Shown here in pieces: positions 1 to 10,300 of a DNA stretch of 37,581 nt (position 1 is the first letter of the stretch; each line of letters starts with the position of its first letter). Made by a program: the position numbers and the translations under genes. The notes below the pieces were generated by a model. That model did not search any database and had not been told where the DNA came from. It worked only from the letters and a program-made list of their open reading frames with translations. The stretch comes from Nostoc linckia FACHB-104 (GTDB taxonomy: Bacteria; Cyanobacteriota; Cyanobacteriia; Cyanobacteriales; Nostocaceae). The stretch spans positions 1-37,581 of the forward strand of contig NZ_JACJQJ010000080.1 of assembly GCF_014696615.1 (NCBI RefSeq). The letters are read 5' to 3'.

Positions 1-196
1 TTATTCGTTGGTTGGATGAGATAATCGCTTATTTCGACAATGGGACAACCAGTGGTGCTGTTGAAGGCGTTAATAATAAACTCAAGCTCATTAAACGCTC
101 TGGTTACGGTTTTAGAAACTTTGAAAATTTCCGAATTAGGTGCTTATTAAGTTGGCATTTTAGCTGTTAGTTTAGCATAACAAGTCCTGAAGAACC
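1..196 (+). mobile_element. ISL3-family insertion sequence, 3' end (partial)
   Basis: The window opens inside an insertion sequence. Reading from base 3 gives 55 codons ending in TAG at 168-170, matching the C-terminus of ISL3-type transposases. After the stop, the stretch ending at 196 reads on the opposite strand as GGTTCTTCAGGACTTGTTAT, which looks like an ISL3-type terminal inverted repeat. The exact outer end and any 8-bp target duplication cannot be confirmed because the other end lies outside the window. Confidence 0.7.
3..170 (+). CDS. ISL3-family transposase, C-terminal fragment
   Basis: This is the last 55 residues of a DDE-type transposase of the ISL3 family; the rest lies upstream of the window. 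The sequence contains the family's C-terminal signature VEGVNNKLKLIKR followed by GYGFRNFENFRIR, where the Glu of VEG is expected to be the last catalytic acidic residue. It is open from the window edge to a TAG stop, so there is no sign of decay in the visible part. It lies next to xisI, consistent with insertion just downstream of that gene. Confidence 0.85.
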   Translation: MRWLDEIIAYFDNGTTSGAVEGVNNKLKLIKRSGYGFRNFENFRIRCLLSWHFSC

Positions 197-244
197 AAAT
201 ATTTTAATCCTATCAAACTCCAAAGATTATATAAGGCTAATTTT

Positions 245-580
245 CTAAGCAACGCCATAATCCGTATACTGCCTTTTATATGGAGGCTGCAATCCTAAAA
301 CGATATCTTCTTTAGGAACCTCCATCTTAACTAACTCCTCAGCAGGGTTCTGATCTGTTAAATTCTGCTGAAGCCATATTTTGCCATTTTTAATATCAAA
401 AGGAATTACACATCGATAAATGCGATCAAATTCTTGCCACCCGACATTCATCCATTGATAATGATCTCGTTCCGTATCAAATATAAGTAGAGTTTCTATA
501 TCTTTATCATCAACATCATCATGAGCATAACAAGTGAGTAATGTCTGAATATATTCTCGATACTTTGCTATTTTATCCAT
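245..580 (-). CDS. xisI: XisI family protein (fdxN element excision controlling factor-like)
   Basis: A 111-residue protein matching the XisI family, named for a factor that helps control excision of the fdxN element in heterocysts of Anabaena. Paralogues occur in many copies in Nostocales genomes, usually paired with xisH. Seen here: the typical start MDKIAKYREYIQTLL, the central FDTERDHYQWMNVGW segment and the C-terminal KEDIVLGLQPPYKRQYTDYG segment, at normal family length. Its ATG overlaps the end of the upstream xisH reading frame by 13 bp, the usual arrangement for the pair. The partner is truncated, so a role in excision is doubtful. No fdxN-type element or recombinase is visible in the window. 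Confidence 0.9.
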   Translation of the reverse strand: MDKIAKYREYIQTLLTCYAHDDVDDKDIETLLIFDTERDHYQWMNVGWQEFDRIYRCVIPFDIKNGKIWLQQNLTDQNPAEELVKMEVPKEDIVLGLQPPYKRQYTDYGVA

Positions 581-822
581 TGCACAATCACCTCATTCAC
601 AGGGTCATATACAACTAAGAACATTTGATATTTTTGTACTGCTGTCTGTGTAAACTCCAGTTGAAAGAAAGTTCGATAGGCATCTACTGGAATTGCTAAA
701 TATAATAATCGATCTGGCTCAGTTTTTTCCAATGCTAGGCGATAACTCAGGAATTGGCCTAAAGCATTTGAGTTGGAATTTCCCTGCAATAGAAACGATA
801 AATTAAAGGTTTTATCTTTCAC
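568..822 (-). pseudogene. xisH: xisH, 5'-truncated remnant
   Basis: The C-terminal 65 or so residues match XisH (ALGQFLSYRLALEKTEPDRLLYLAIP and a VIVQWI ending), but family members are about 135-140 residues and this frame has only 84 from a GTG. Nothing like the usual N-terminus is found upstream before the neighbouring hydrolase gene. XisH has a restriction-endonuclease-like fold with an E-x-K signature just before the SFL motif. Here SFL remains (residues 9-11), but the E-x-K part is replaced by KTFNL and the following linker is short and Asn-rich. It is probably a non-functional remnant, although a possible ribosome site (GAAAGG) lies near the GTG and translation could still couple to xisI. 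Confidence 0.75.
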
Positions 823-850
823 CTTTCAGCAATCAACCTTAAAAGCCACT

Positions 851-1732
851 TTATATTAAGGACAAGTGAGATTTCAGTTTTGCCAGGATATCTCTGGATC
901 TCGTCCAAAGAATCGATCCTCCTGCTTCTGGATCAATAGTATGTGAAGCGTTTGGCAAGCGTGAAGCCAGAGTTACACCAAAATCCGGGGAGTGAACAGT
1001 GCTAGTGTCTGCACCACCATACCAGAGATCCACGGGAACGGTGATGTTCTCCAGCGTGAAAGGCCATGAACCGAATGTATTTACCAAGTCTCGTGCGTAT
1101 CCCTGCGCGCCTTGGGAGAAACCTTCTTGTAAAGCGCGTTGATATGCCTTGCTGAATGTCTCACTCTCATACAATAGGCGATCGCATTCTCCACTCATAC
1201 CCATAATTAACTGCCACAGCCCCTCTGCAGTAGCCATTTGCGAAAAGCGCTGCTCGAAACCCACCGCATCTTTTTGAACATCTGTAATCATTCCTTGTAC
1301 ATCTGGATGTAACAGTGGTTTTACAAGCGGATGGGTCAGTTCGTCCTGTCCTGAAACAATTGCTATGACCTTCACCATCTCTTGTGCTGCAAGTGCAAAG
1401 GCGAATGGCGCACCTTGAGAGAAACCAACAGCGAGAACATTATGAAGATTTTGAGCCTGAATAAATTCTCGTGTGTCTTGTACCCAAGATGACAAAGTTT
1501 TATCAGCATGAGCATCAGATAAACCCAAGCCAGGACGGTCAATGGCAATGAGTTTCAAACCCAATTCTGGCAGGTATTGATGTCCAAAACCCAGCCATCC
1601 GCTCATTCCTGCACCTGTGCAAAACAAAACTGGTAGACCATCAATCGGCCCCCATTCCGACCAAGCCAGTACACGACCATCAAGCAATTGCATTGTTGCC
1701 TGTCTTTCGGGTGGTGTCACAATATCATTCAT
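851..1732 (-). CDS. alpha/beta hydrolase fold protein
   Basis: A 293-residue soluble alpha/beta hydrolase. The nucleophile elbow GFSQG lies at 103-107 (Ser105). Asp242 in WYGGADTS and His264 in NASHTIDP complete a plausible catalytic triad, and the oxyanion-side segment FCTGAGMSGW is near residue 37. The start is well supported: GGAGG lies six bases before the ATG. No signal peptide is evident. The substrate cannot be told from sequence; esterase, lactonase or haloperoxidase-like activities all occur in this superfamily. It lies 28 bp upstream of the xisH remnant on the same strand and downstream of the prolyl oligopeptidase gene, with no evident functional link to either. Confidence 0.85.
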   Translation of the reverse strand: MNDIVTPPERQATMQLLDGRVLAWSEWGPIDGLPVLFCTGAGMSGWLGFGHQYLPELGLKLIAIDRPGLGLSDAHADKTLSSWVQDTREFIQAQNLHNVLAVGFSQGAPFAFALAAQEMVKVIAIVSGQDELTHPLVKPLLHPDVQGMITDVQKDAVGFEQRFSQMATAEGLWQLIMGMSGECDRLLYESETFSKAYQRALQEGFSQGAQGYARDLVNTFGSWPFTLENITVPVDLWYGGADTSTVHSPDFGVTLASRLPNASHTIDPEAGGSILWTRSRDILAKLKSHLSLI

Positions 1733-1808
1733 AGTTAACCTCCAGAAAAATCAGGCACAAAAGCAATTCTAATTAAAACTGGCTCGATTCTGACAAATAC
1801 AGCGATCG

Positions 1809-4106
1809 CTACTTTGTAACAGCAGCTTTCATATCCAAAGTCCGCACCAAAAACGCCCACTTATCTGTGAGTTCGTCAATAGTTTTAGTTGTGGGCTTAC
1901 CTGCGCCATGTCCGGCTTTCGTCTCAATTCTAATGAGTACTGGCGCATTACCCGCTTGAGCAGCTTGCAAAGCCGCCGCAAATTTGAAACTATGAGCAGG
2001 AACCACGCGATCGTCATGATCCGCTGTAGTAATTAATGTTGCTGGGTAAGCTGTTCCTGGTTTAATGTTGTGCAATGGTGAATAGGCATATAGTGCTTTA
2101 AATTCTTCTGGGTTATCTGGCGAACCATATTCCGAAGTCCAAGCCCAACCGATAGTAAATTTATGGAACCGCAACATATCCATTACCCCAACTGCTGGTA
2201 AAGCCGCACCAAACAAATCGGGACGCTGAGTCATGCAAGCACCTACCAATAAACCGCCATTACTACCACCTGCGATCGCTAGTTTTGCAGATTTGGTATA
2301 ACCATTAGCGATTAACCACTCAGCCGCAGCAATAAAGTCATCAAAGACATTTTGCTTTTTGAACTTCATTCCGGCTTCGTGCCATTCTTCACCATACTCT
2401 CCACCACCGCGTATATTGGGCATTGCATGGATACCACCCATTTCCATCCAAACCAAAAGGCTTACAGAAAAACTGGGTGTCATTGAGGCATTAAAACCAC
2501 CATAACCGTAAAGATAGGTGGGATTATTCCCGTCTAACTTAATGCCCTTTTTATGAGTGATAAACATTGGCACTTTGGTGCCATCTTTACCTTGATAAAA
2601 TACTTGTTTAGTTTCGTAATTCTCTGGATTAAAATCTACCTTTGGTTTCCGAAAAACTTTACTATTTCCTGTCACCATATCATAGCGATAAATAGTGCCT
2701 GGTGTAGTAAAACTGGTGAAACTATAAAAAGTTTCGGTATCGTAGCGCTTACCATAAAAGCCATCAACTGAGCCAATTCCTGGTAATTCCACTTCCCGAA
2801 CCAATGCACCTTTCAAGTCAAAAATTTTAATTTGGCTGCGAGCATCTTTAAGATAATCAGCGATAAACTGATTATTTAAAATACTGACACCTTCTAAAGT
2901 CTCTGCTGATTCAGAAATAATTTCTTGCCAGTGTTCCTTTGCTGGTTTTTCGATATCAATCGCAATTACTCTACCACGTGGAGCGTTTAAATTTGTCCGA
3001 AAATAGAAAATACTATCATCGCGCTCAATAAAACTGTAATCCGCCTCAAATTGATTAATCAGTTCTACAACAGCCGATTTAGGATTAGTTAAATCTTTAT
3101 AAAAAACTAAATTTTTGGAATCAGTTCCTAACCAAACGGATATGATTAAATACTTGCCGTCTTCTGTAACTCCACCATTAAAACCCCATTCTTTCTGGTC
3201 AAGACGTTGATAAATTAATAAATCCTCTGATTGTGGAGTACCTAAGCGGTGATAATATAGTTTTTGATAATAATTCGTATCTTCTAATTTAGTTTTATTA
3301 TTTGGTTCATCGTAGCGGCTATAAAAGAATCCTTGGTTATCATTTGTCCAGGAAACATCAGAGAATTTAACCCATTTCAGATAGTCTGGTAAATCTTTAC
3401 CTGTTTCAATATCGCGTACCTTCCACTCTTGCCAATCAGAACCCGATGTAGATAAGCTGTAAGCTAACAATTTACCATTGTTGCTAATAGATAATCCTGA
3501 AAGAGCAACTGTACCATCTTCCGACAGTTTGTTGGGGTCAAGTAAAACTTTTGGCTCAGAATCAAGAGTTTTTTGAGTGTAGAGAACGCTTTGATTTTGC
3601 AGCCCATCATTTTTGAAATAAAAATAGCGTTCGGTAGAATTATCTCCTAATGATTTGCCTTCTTTAAATGGAATACTGTATCTTTCGTAATTCCATAATT
3701 TAGTGAGGCGCTGTCTAATTTTTTCCTTAGCAGGAACCCGATCGAGGTAGGTAGAAGTAACTTGATTTTGTGCCTCAATCCAACTTCTGGTTTCTGCCGA
3801 GTCGGGATTTTCTAACCAACGGTAAGGATCTGCTACTACAGTACCGTGATAGTTATCAACTTGATTGCTTTTACGGCTAGGTGGGTAAGTCAGCATAGTT
3901 TTTGATGGTACTCGGTGCTGTGCATATTGTTTGAGGAAGTGACTCCTTTGCAAATTTTCCCCATCTGTGAATTTCTCAACTACTACTTGTGGAGAGAACT
4001 TGCTGGAAATTTTAGCATTAGCGACAGCAGCAGGTAGCAACCATTGGCAAATTATCACTGTTGCCAAAAAGGTTGCTAAAAACCGAGTCCATTTGGCTTT
4101 TAGCAT
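1809..4106 (-). CDS. prolyl oligopeptidase family serine peptidase (S9A), with signal peptide
   Basis: A 765-residue protease of the S9A prolyl oligopeptidase family, which cleaves after proline in short peptides. The N-terminal segment YHGTVVADPYRWLENP (near residue 85) is typical, a beta-propeller region follows, and the C-terminal hydrolase domain carries GGSNGG with Ser615, the DHDDRVVP segment at 696-703 holding the catalytic Asp, and His733 in KAGHGAGKP. The first 31 residues look like a Sec signal peptide (basic start, hydrophobic core, AVANA before the likely cut), suggesting export. Cytosolic relatives start near what is Met71 here, so a shorter internal start is possible. No close operon partner: the gap to hmpE upstream is 197 bp and to the hydrolase gene downstream 76 bp. 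Confidence 0.93.
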   Translation of the reverse strand: MLKAKWTRFLATFLATVIICQWLLPAAVANAKISSKFSPQVVVEKFTDGENLQRSHFLKQYAQHRVPSKTMLTYPPSRKSNQVDNYHGTVVADPYRWLENPDSAETRSWIEAQNQVTSTYLDRVPAKEKIRQRLTKLWNYERYSIPFKEGKSLGDNSTERYFYFKNDGLQNQSVLYTQKTLDSEPKVLLDPNKLSEDGTVALSGLSISNNGKLLAYSLSTSGSDWQEWKVRDIETGKDLPDYLKWVKFSDVSWTNDNQGFFYSRYDEPNNKTKLEDTNYYQKLYYHRLGTPQSEDLLIYQRLDQKEWGFNGGVTEDGKYLIISVWLGTDSKNLVFYKDLTNPKSAVVELINQFEADYSFIERDDSIFYFRTNLNAPRGRVIAIDIEKPAKEHWQEIISESAETLEGVSILNNQFIADYLKDARSQIKIFDLKGALVREVELPGIGSVDGFYGKRYDTETFYSFTSFTTPGTIYRYDMVTGNSKVFRKPKVDFNPENYETKQVFYQGKDGTKVPMFITHKKGIKLDGNNPTYLYGYGGFNASMTPSFSVSLLVWMEMGGIHAMPNIRGGGEYGEEWHEAGMKFKKQNVFDDFIAAAEWLIANGYTKSAKLAIAGGSNGGLLVGACMTQRPDLFGAALPAVGVMDMLRFHKFTIGWAWTSEYGSPDNPEEFKALYAYSPLHNIKPGTAYPATLITTADHDDRVVPAHSFKFAAALQAAQAGNAPVLIRIETKAGHGAGKPTTKTIDELTDKWAFLVRTLDMKAAVTK

Positions 4107-4189
4107 TGTGAATGATAAATAATGAATTTATAAATTATCAATATTAAGAACTAACTTGCTTACAGGGCTGGCTCTCCTTGATTCTTGAA

Positions 4190-4232
4190 AGCCAGTTCAC
4201 TTAACAAAGGAAACCTCTGCAAGTGACTGGCT
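4190..4232 (-). terminator. hairpin downstream of hmpE
   Basis: AGCCAGTTCACTT at 4190-4202 pairs with AAGTGACTGGCT at 4221-4232, a 12-bp stem with one bulged base and an 18-base loop. It lies 72 bp past the hmpE stop and before the prolyl oligopeptidase start. The following T-tract is weak on both strands, so an RNA-stabilising or attenuating role is equally possible. Confidence 0.45.
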
Positions 4233-4303
4233 CTTCTTGGCTTTTAACTTTCAACCTCCATAACAGAATATTTGTGTATCCTTTGCATAAATGCTGGAAT
4301 CGG

Positions 4304-7300
4304 TTAAGCAGTAGTATTCAGAATCAGTTTTTCTCCTTTGAGCATCCGCACTGCTGCTTCAAGTAAAGCTTCTTCCAGGTAAGGCTTGGTAAAGTAACCG
4401 CTAGCACCTAGTTGGATAGCCATTTGTCTGTGCTTATCTGCACCGCGCGAGGTGAGCATAGCAATGGGGAGGTGGTTGAGGTTGTGATCTTTCTGGATGC
4501 GAGAGAGCAACTCCAGCCCGTCACAGCGAGGCATTTCAATATCGCAGAAGACGATATCACAAGGCAAGCCAGAGCGGAGTTTATCCCATGCCTCTTGACC
4601 ATCCCGTGCTTGTTCTACGCGGTAACCTGCCTTATTAAAGGTGAGAGAAAGTAATTCTCGTACTGTAATTGAGTCATCAACAATCAGCACTGTTGGATCA
4701 ATTTTCTCAACTGCGACTTCCGCCAGAGTCTGAGCAGGTTTTTGCTGCCAAAGGCCACTACTTTGTTTAGACATCCGTCCTTGGAAGATGTCCATAATTT
4801 CTAGTACGTCAGCAATTGGCATAATCCGACCATCCCCTAAGACTGTAGCACCTGCTACACCTAAGGGTTTAGGTGCTGGCCCCTCAAATTGCTTAATTAC
4901 AATTTCTTGCTCACTCAGTACTAGGTCAATTTGTAAGGCGAGGAGGTTATTTGCCGATCGCACTACGACCACAGAAACCATATCATCATCGCGAGTTCCA
5001 CCGTAAACACTACCGCGACTGATTTGGCGATTGAAGGCTAACAGATCTTTCAGTGGACGGAATGGTAATACTGTATCTCGCCAAGCAATAAATGTTTGCC
5101 CATCAGCATTTTGCTGAATACTCTTGACAGGAATATCTAAGGTATCTTCTACCCCGTCCATAGGGAAGGCAATTCTGGCTTTATCCGAAACGCAGCACAG
5201 GGCTTTACAAATACTCAGGGTAAGTGGGAGACGAATTGTAAAGGTAGTTCCCTTACCGATCGCAGAATCAGTGCTAACTGCTCCACGCACTTCGCTAATT
5301 TCCGAGCGTACGATGTCCATACCCACGCCACGCCCAGAAATCTCATCAGCTTCGTCTTTAATACTAAAACCAGAGTGGAACAGCAAGTTGTAGATTTCCA
5401 TGCGCGTGATGGTTTTTGCTTCTTCTGCTGTCAGCATTCCCAACTTCAACGCCTTGGCTTTGATTTTTTCGGTATCGATACCTGCACCATCATCGCCCAC
5501 AGAGATCACAGTTTGGTTACCTTGGTGGAAAGCACGAATCTTGATTTCCCCTACAGGATTTTTACCCGCTGCTTGTCGCACTTCTGGGGTTTCAATACCG
5601 TGAGCGATCGCATTATTGAGCATATGAGTTAATGGATCGGTCAGGTGATCCAAAATCATTTTGTCAATTAAGGTATCTCCACCCTCAATCATTAACTCCA
5701 CTTGCTTACCATATTTAATGGCATTATCCCGTACTCCTCGCCGCAAGCGATCGATAGCTTGAGAGAAAGGCACCATTCGAGCGCGTGTCAATCCCTCTTG
5801 CAGCTGAGTTGTGGCTTGCCGAAACTGTCGTGCTACTCTCTCAGTTTCTTCAGTCACAAAGTCAATGTCACTCGCTGACTCACGTACCCTGACGATCATT
5901 TCAATCATTTCTTGGGACAGTGTATGGAAAGGCGTAAACCGATCCATTTCCAGTTCACTGAAACCCCTGTCAGAATTAGAATCACCTGATGAGCCGCCAG
6001 ATTCTCTATGTTTGCGGGTAGCTAACAGAGAAGCTTCCAATAGCGATCGCTCGTATAATTCTTGCATCCGTGCGCCAACATCAGATAGCTGTTGTACCTG
6101 AATCAGCAAGTTATCTAGCGACTGTCGCAGACGTTCGTGATCCTGCTCTAAGGTATTGCGATTCACTACCAGTTCCCCAACCAGATTGCTCATATCATCT
6201 AGTTGCTTCACTGGAACTTTCATCGTTTCTTCAAATCTTGCACCCCGACGGGTAGCGGGACGTGCGGCTTTGCCTGGGGTTGATTTGATTGATGGTGAAT
6301 GAGATATTGTTTGATCTGCTTCCGCCAACAATTTTTCTAAGTCACCAAATTCATCTTCTAATTCTGGTGATGTAGCAGCAGTGTTGGCATTATTGTAAGC
6401 GTTAGGTGGTTGCGATTGTTGTGGGTAAACAGGTAAAGGTGCCGCAGATGGCTCCTCATTGAGATCTGCATCCAACAATGCTTCCAGAGCAGCAAAATCT
6501 TCTTCTGGTAAGGGGGATGCTAATTCCTCTTCTAGTAATGTTTCTAATTCCGCAAATTCATCTTCTGGAGTTGATGGTGGCACATCCAATTCTGCTTCTG
6601 CTGCGGTAGTTGTTGCCACTTCATCGGCCTGGGTTATGTTCTCCAGAGACACAGACAAATCATTGGCTGCATCTAATTCAACTACATTGTTTGCGATCGC
6701 ACCGTTACTGTCTTGAGTATTTGCAGTATTCTCTACTAAATCTTCCTGCTTAATTGCTACTTGCAGGATAGTTTCTGTTGATAATAAATCTGATTCTGCG
6801 TTAGTAGCAACTTTTGTTTCTGTACTATCTAATACTAATAAATCTAGATTTGTTGGTGGCTGCTCTAATTGTGCTACTTCACTGAAATTCAGTTCCAAAT
6901 CATCTGTTGTTGCCAGTAAATCAGTGCTTAAATCTAATTCTCCAACCTCATCACCGCTTGTTTCTGTGGTCTCAACATTTGCTAATAAATCTAGATTTGT
7001 TGGTGGCTGTTCTAATTGTGCTACTTCACTGAAATCCAGTTCTAAATCATCTGCTGTTGCCAGTAAATCAGTGCTTAAATCTAATTCTCCAACCTCATCA
7101 ACTACTGTTCCTGCTGTTTCAGCATTTAATAAATTTATTTGAGCTTGTGGCTGTTCTAATTCTGTCGCGGCGTTGAAATCTAGTTCCAGAACACCTGCTG
7201 TTGCCAGTAAATCAGTGCTTAAATCTAATTCTCCAACCTCATCAACGCTTGTTTCTGTGGTCTCAACATTTGCTAATAAATCTAGATTTGTTGGTGGCTG

Positions 7301-10300
7301 TTCTAATTGTGCTACTTCGCTGAAATCTAGTTCTAAATCATCTGCTGTTGCCAGTAAATCAGTGCTTAAATCTAATTCTCCAACCTCATCAACGCTTGTT
7401 TCTGTAGTCTCAACATTTGCTAATAAATCTAGATTTGCTTGTGGCTGTTCTGATTGTTCTACTTCGCTGAAATCTAGTTCTAAATCATCTGCTGTTGCCA
7501 GTAAATCAGTGCTTAAATCTAATTCTCCAACCTCATCAACTGCTGTTCCTGCTGTTGCAGCATTTAATAAATCTAGATTTGCTTGTGGCTGTTCTGATTG
7601 TTCTACTTCGCTGAAATCTAGTTCTAAATCATCTGCTGCTGTTAGTAAATCAGTGCTTAACTCTAATCCTCCAACCTGATCAACGCTTGTTTCGATGGTC
7701 TCAAAATTTGCTAATAAATCTAGATTTATGTCTGGGTGTTCTAATTGTGCTACTTCGCTGAAATTCAGTTCCAACTCATCTGCTGTTGTCAGTAAATCAG
7801 CGCTTAAATCTAATCTTGAAACCTCATCAACTACTGTTCCTGCTATTTCAGCATTTAATAAATCTAGATTTGTGTCTGGGTGTTCTAATTGTGCTACTTC
7901 ACTGAAATTCAGTTCCAACTCATCTGCTGTTGTCAGTAAATCATCGCCTAAATCTAATCCAGCAACCTCATCAACTGTTGTTTCTGCTGTTTCAGTATTT
8001 AATAAATCTAGATTTGCTTGTGGCTGTTCTAATTGTGCTACTTCGCTAAAATCTAGTGCTAAATCTGATGCTGCAACCTCATCAACTATTGCCCCTGCAA
8101 GCTCAAGATTCTCAAATAAATCTAAGTTTGTTGGACGCTGCTGTACTTCTGTTGATTCGTTTAAATCTAGTTTTAAATCATTTGCTGTCCCCAGTAAATC
8201 AGCACCTAAATCTAATGTTGCAAACTCATTATTAGTTGTTTCTGCGGTTTCAATATTTGCTAATAAATCTAGATTTGCTGGACGTTGCTGTACTTCTGTG
8301 GATTCGTTTAAATCCAGTTCTAAATCGGCTGATGTTGCTAGTAAATCATCGCCTAAATCTAATTCTGGAGTATCAGAAATCCTGATTTCTGAAGGGTCAA
8401 GCTGAATATATGTTGCGTGAGCGTTGTTGATATCCTCAAATAATAATTGTGGATTATCTCCGCTATTGTCGTTGATGAAATCAAACAAATCACTATCCGC
8501 AGAACTACCAAATGTATTGTCTGTTGATGGCTGATTCGTGAATTCTGGAGTGAAATCCAAAGCTTCGGGAGGTAGTGCTGTAGACGGAAGTGGTGAGCGT
8601 AAGCTTAGTTCCTCAGAAACATCGTCTTCCTCCGGTATCAAGCTGCGAATTTCTGTCAAAGGTAATTCAGTAGCATTAGCGGGGAAAATAGCTGTGTTGT
8701 CTGGTGCTAAATCTGCAAAAAGATCATCTCCAGCATCGGCTTCAAACATCAGATCCAGCTGCTCATCATCAGGCTGAAAAGTTAGATTAAAATCTTCTGG
8801 CTCAAAAGGTGATGCGGAAGATTGGGGTGACTGACTATCATCCAAAAAGTCATGAGCAGCTGTAAACAAACTCTCCTCTAGTGCTTTGGCAACATCTTGC
8901 TCGACTCGAGAACCAAATTCTAGCTGTGGTTCTGCGCCAGCTTCTTCATTCCAGAAGTTGCTTAAATCGTCTGCTGAAATATCATAATCCCTTGCTACTG
9001 TTGCTTGCGGATCAAATAAATCGTCAATTGTTGATTCGCTAGTAGAAAGTAGAGGATTTTCTCCCAAGTCAGTAAATGGATTATCCAAAGACAAGCTTTC
9101 TGGCTGTGGGAAGTTAATTGGAGAAATTTCTTCTAATAAATTGTCATTTGGAGTTTCTGAGAATAAATCATCAAAACTGGCTTCTTTATCTGGTTGATGT
9201 AATTCACCAAGAGATAGCAGATTGTTTTCATCTAGTTCTAAACCCAATAAATCTTGCACCACATCTTGTGGGGCAATATCACCAGGATATTCTTGCAGAA
9301 TTTCTGTAAATTCTCTGAGACTTTCATTAGTAGATGAGCTTAAATTTATATCATTTTGAGAAATATTGTTGACATCAGCATTTGTTGCTGATGTTTTTAG
9401 AGGTTTCGTAGTAGAATTTTCCTTTTCTAGGAAGTTTTCCCCAAATAATATGCTGAAATCTTCTGTTTGAATAATAGTTTGTTTAGATTCATCAATACTG
9501 CTAGGTTCATCAAAAGATAGTAAATCAGCTAAATCACTATCGGCATCTTCAGTATTGCTAGTGTTGGTATCAATGCCTAATTTGTTGGCTGCATTAATGT
9601 CTAAAATTTCCTCTTGTTGCCAAGTTTCATCTAGTTCGGGAGTTTCACCTTCAAATAAATCAGCGAGTGTATTTAACTCCGCAATTCCTACTTCTGGCCC
9701 TTTGGGGTCAAGATTTTGATTTGTCAGTACTGTTTCATCTTCATTATTGGGCAAGAAGTTGAATAATTCTGAAGTCTCAGGGGTAGAATTTTCTTTATTT
9801 GTAGCAATATCTTGGACTTGGTAAACTGGGGTTGATAGGTCAGATAAGCTAGCAGTGATATTGTTATTAGCGTCGGCAAAATCATGCTTTGTTACAAAAG
9901 TTAGCTCATCAGTGATCGCTTGAGTGCGCTCGTTCGTAGATAGAGTTGGTTGGGTTGCAAACTCATCTGGTAAATCAGTAGTTATTTCAAATAAATCAAC
10001 TTCAGGGAAACTTAAAAGAACTTCTAGCTGCTGGCTAATGACAATCTCAGATTCTTTACCTTTAAGAACTAATTCCTGAGCTTTTTTAATTTCTGTAATA
10101 ACAATTTTTGCCAGAGTTAGATAACTATTATCTGGATTAGCGATCGCATTCTCTGCGGCTTCGCATAATTTACACCAGTTCGGCAAATTAAATGTCTCAC
10201 CCAATACGACTAATTGGTGACAGGTTTGCTGGAGATTTTGCCGACTTTCATCAGTTGTTCCTTGTTTAAATAGTTGCAACATTTCTCGCAGCGTCTGCAG

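Noticed and set aside
6848-8380. Regular repeats considered as a CRISPR array
   Set aside because: Units are 144-147 bp, contiguous, without spacers, keep the reading frame of hmpE and encode a repeated peptide.
6459-8777. Row of long plus-strand open frames rich in Ser and Lys opposite hmpE
   Set aside because: They are the antisense of the acidic repeat region: low stop-codon frequency comes from the biased codons of hmpE. No ribosome sites or independent domains are present.
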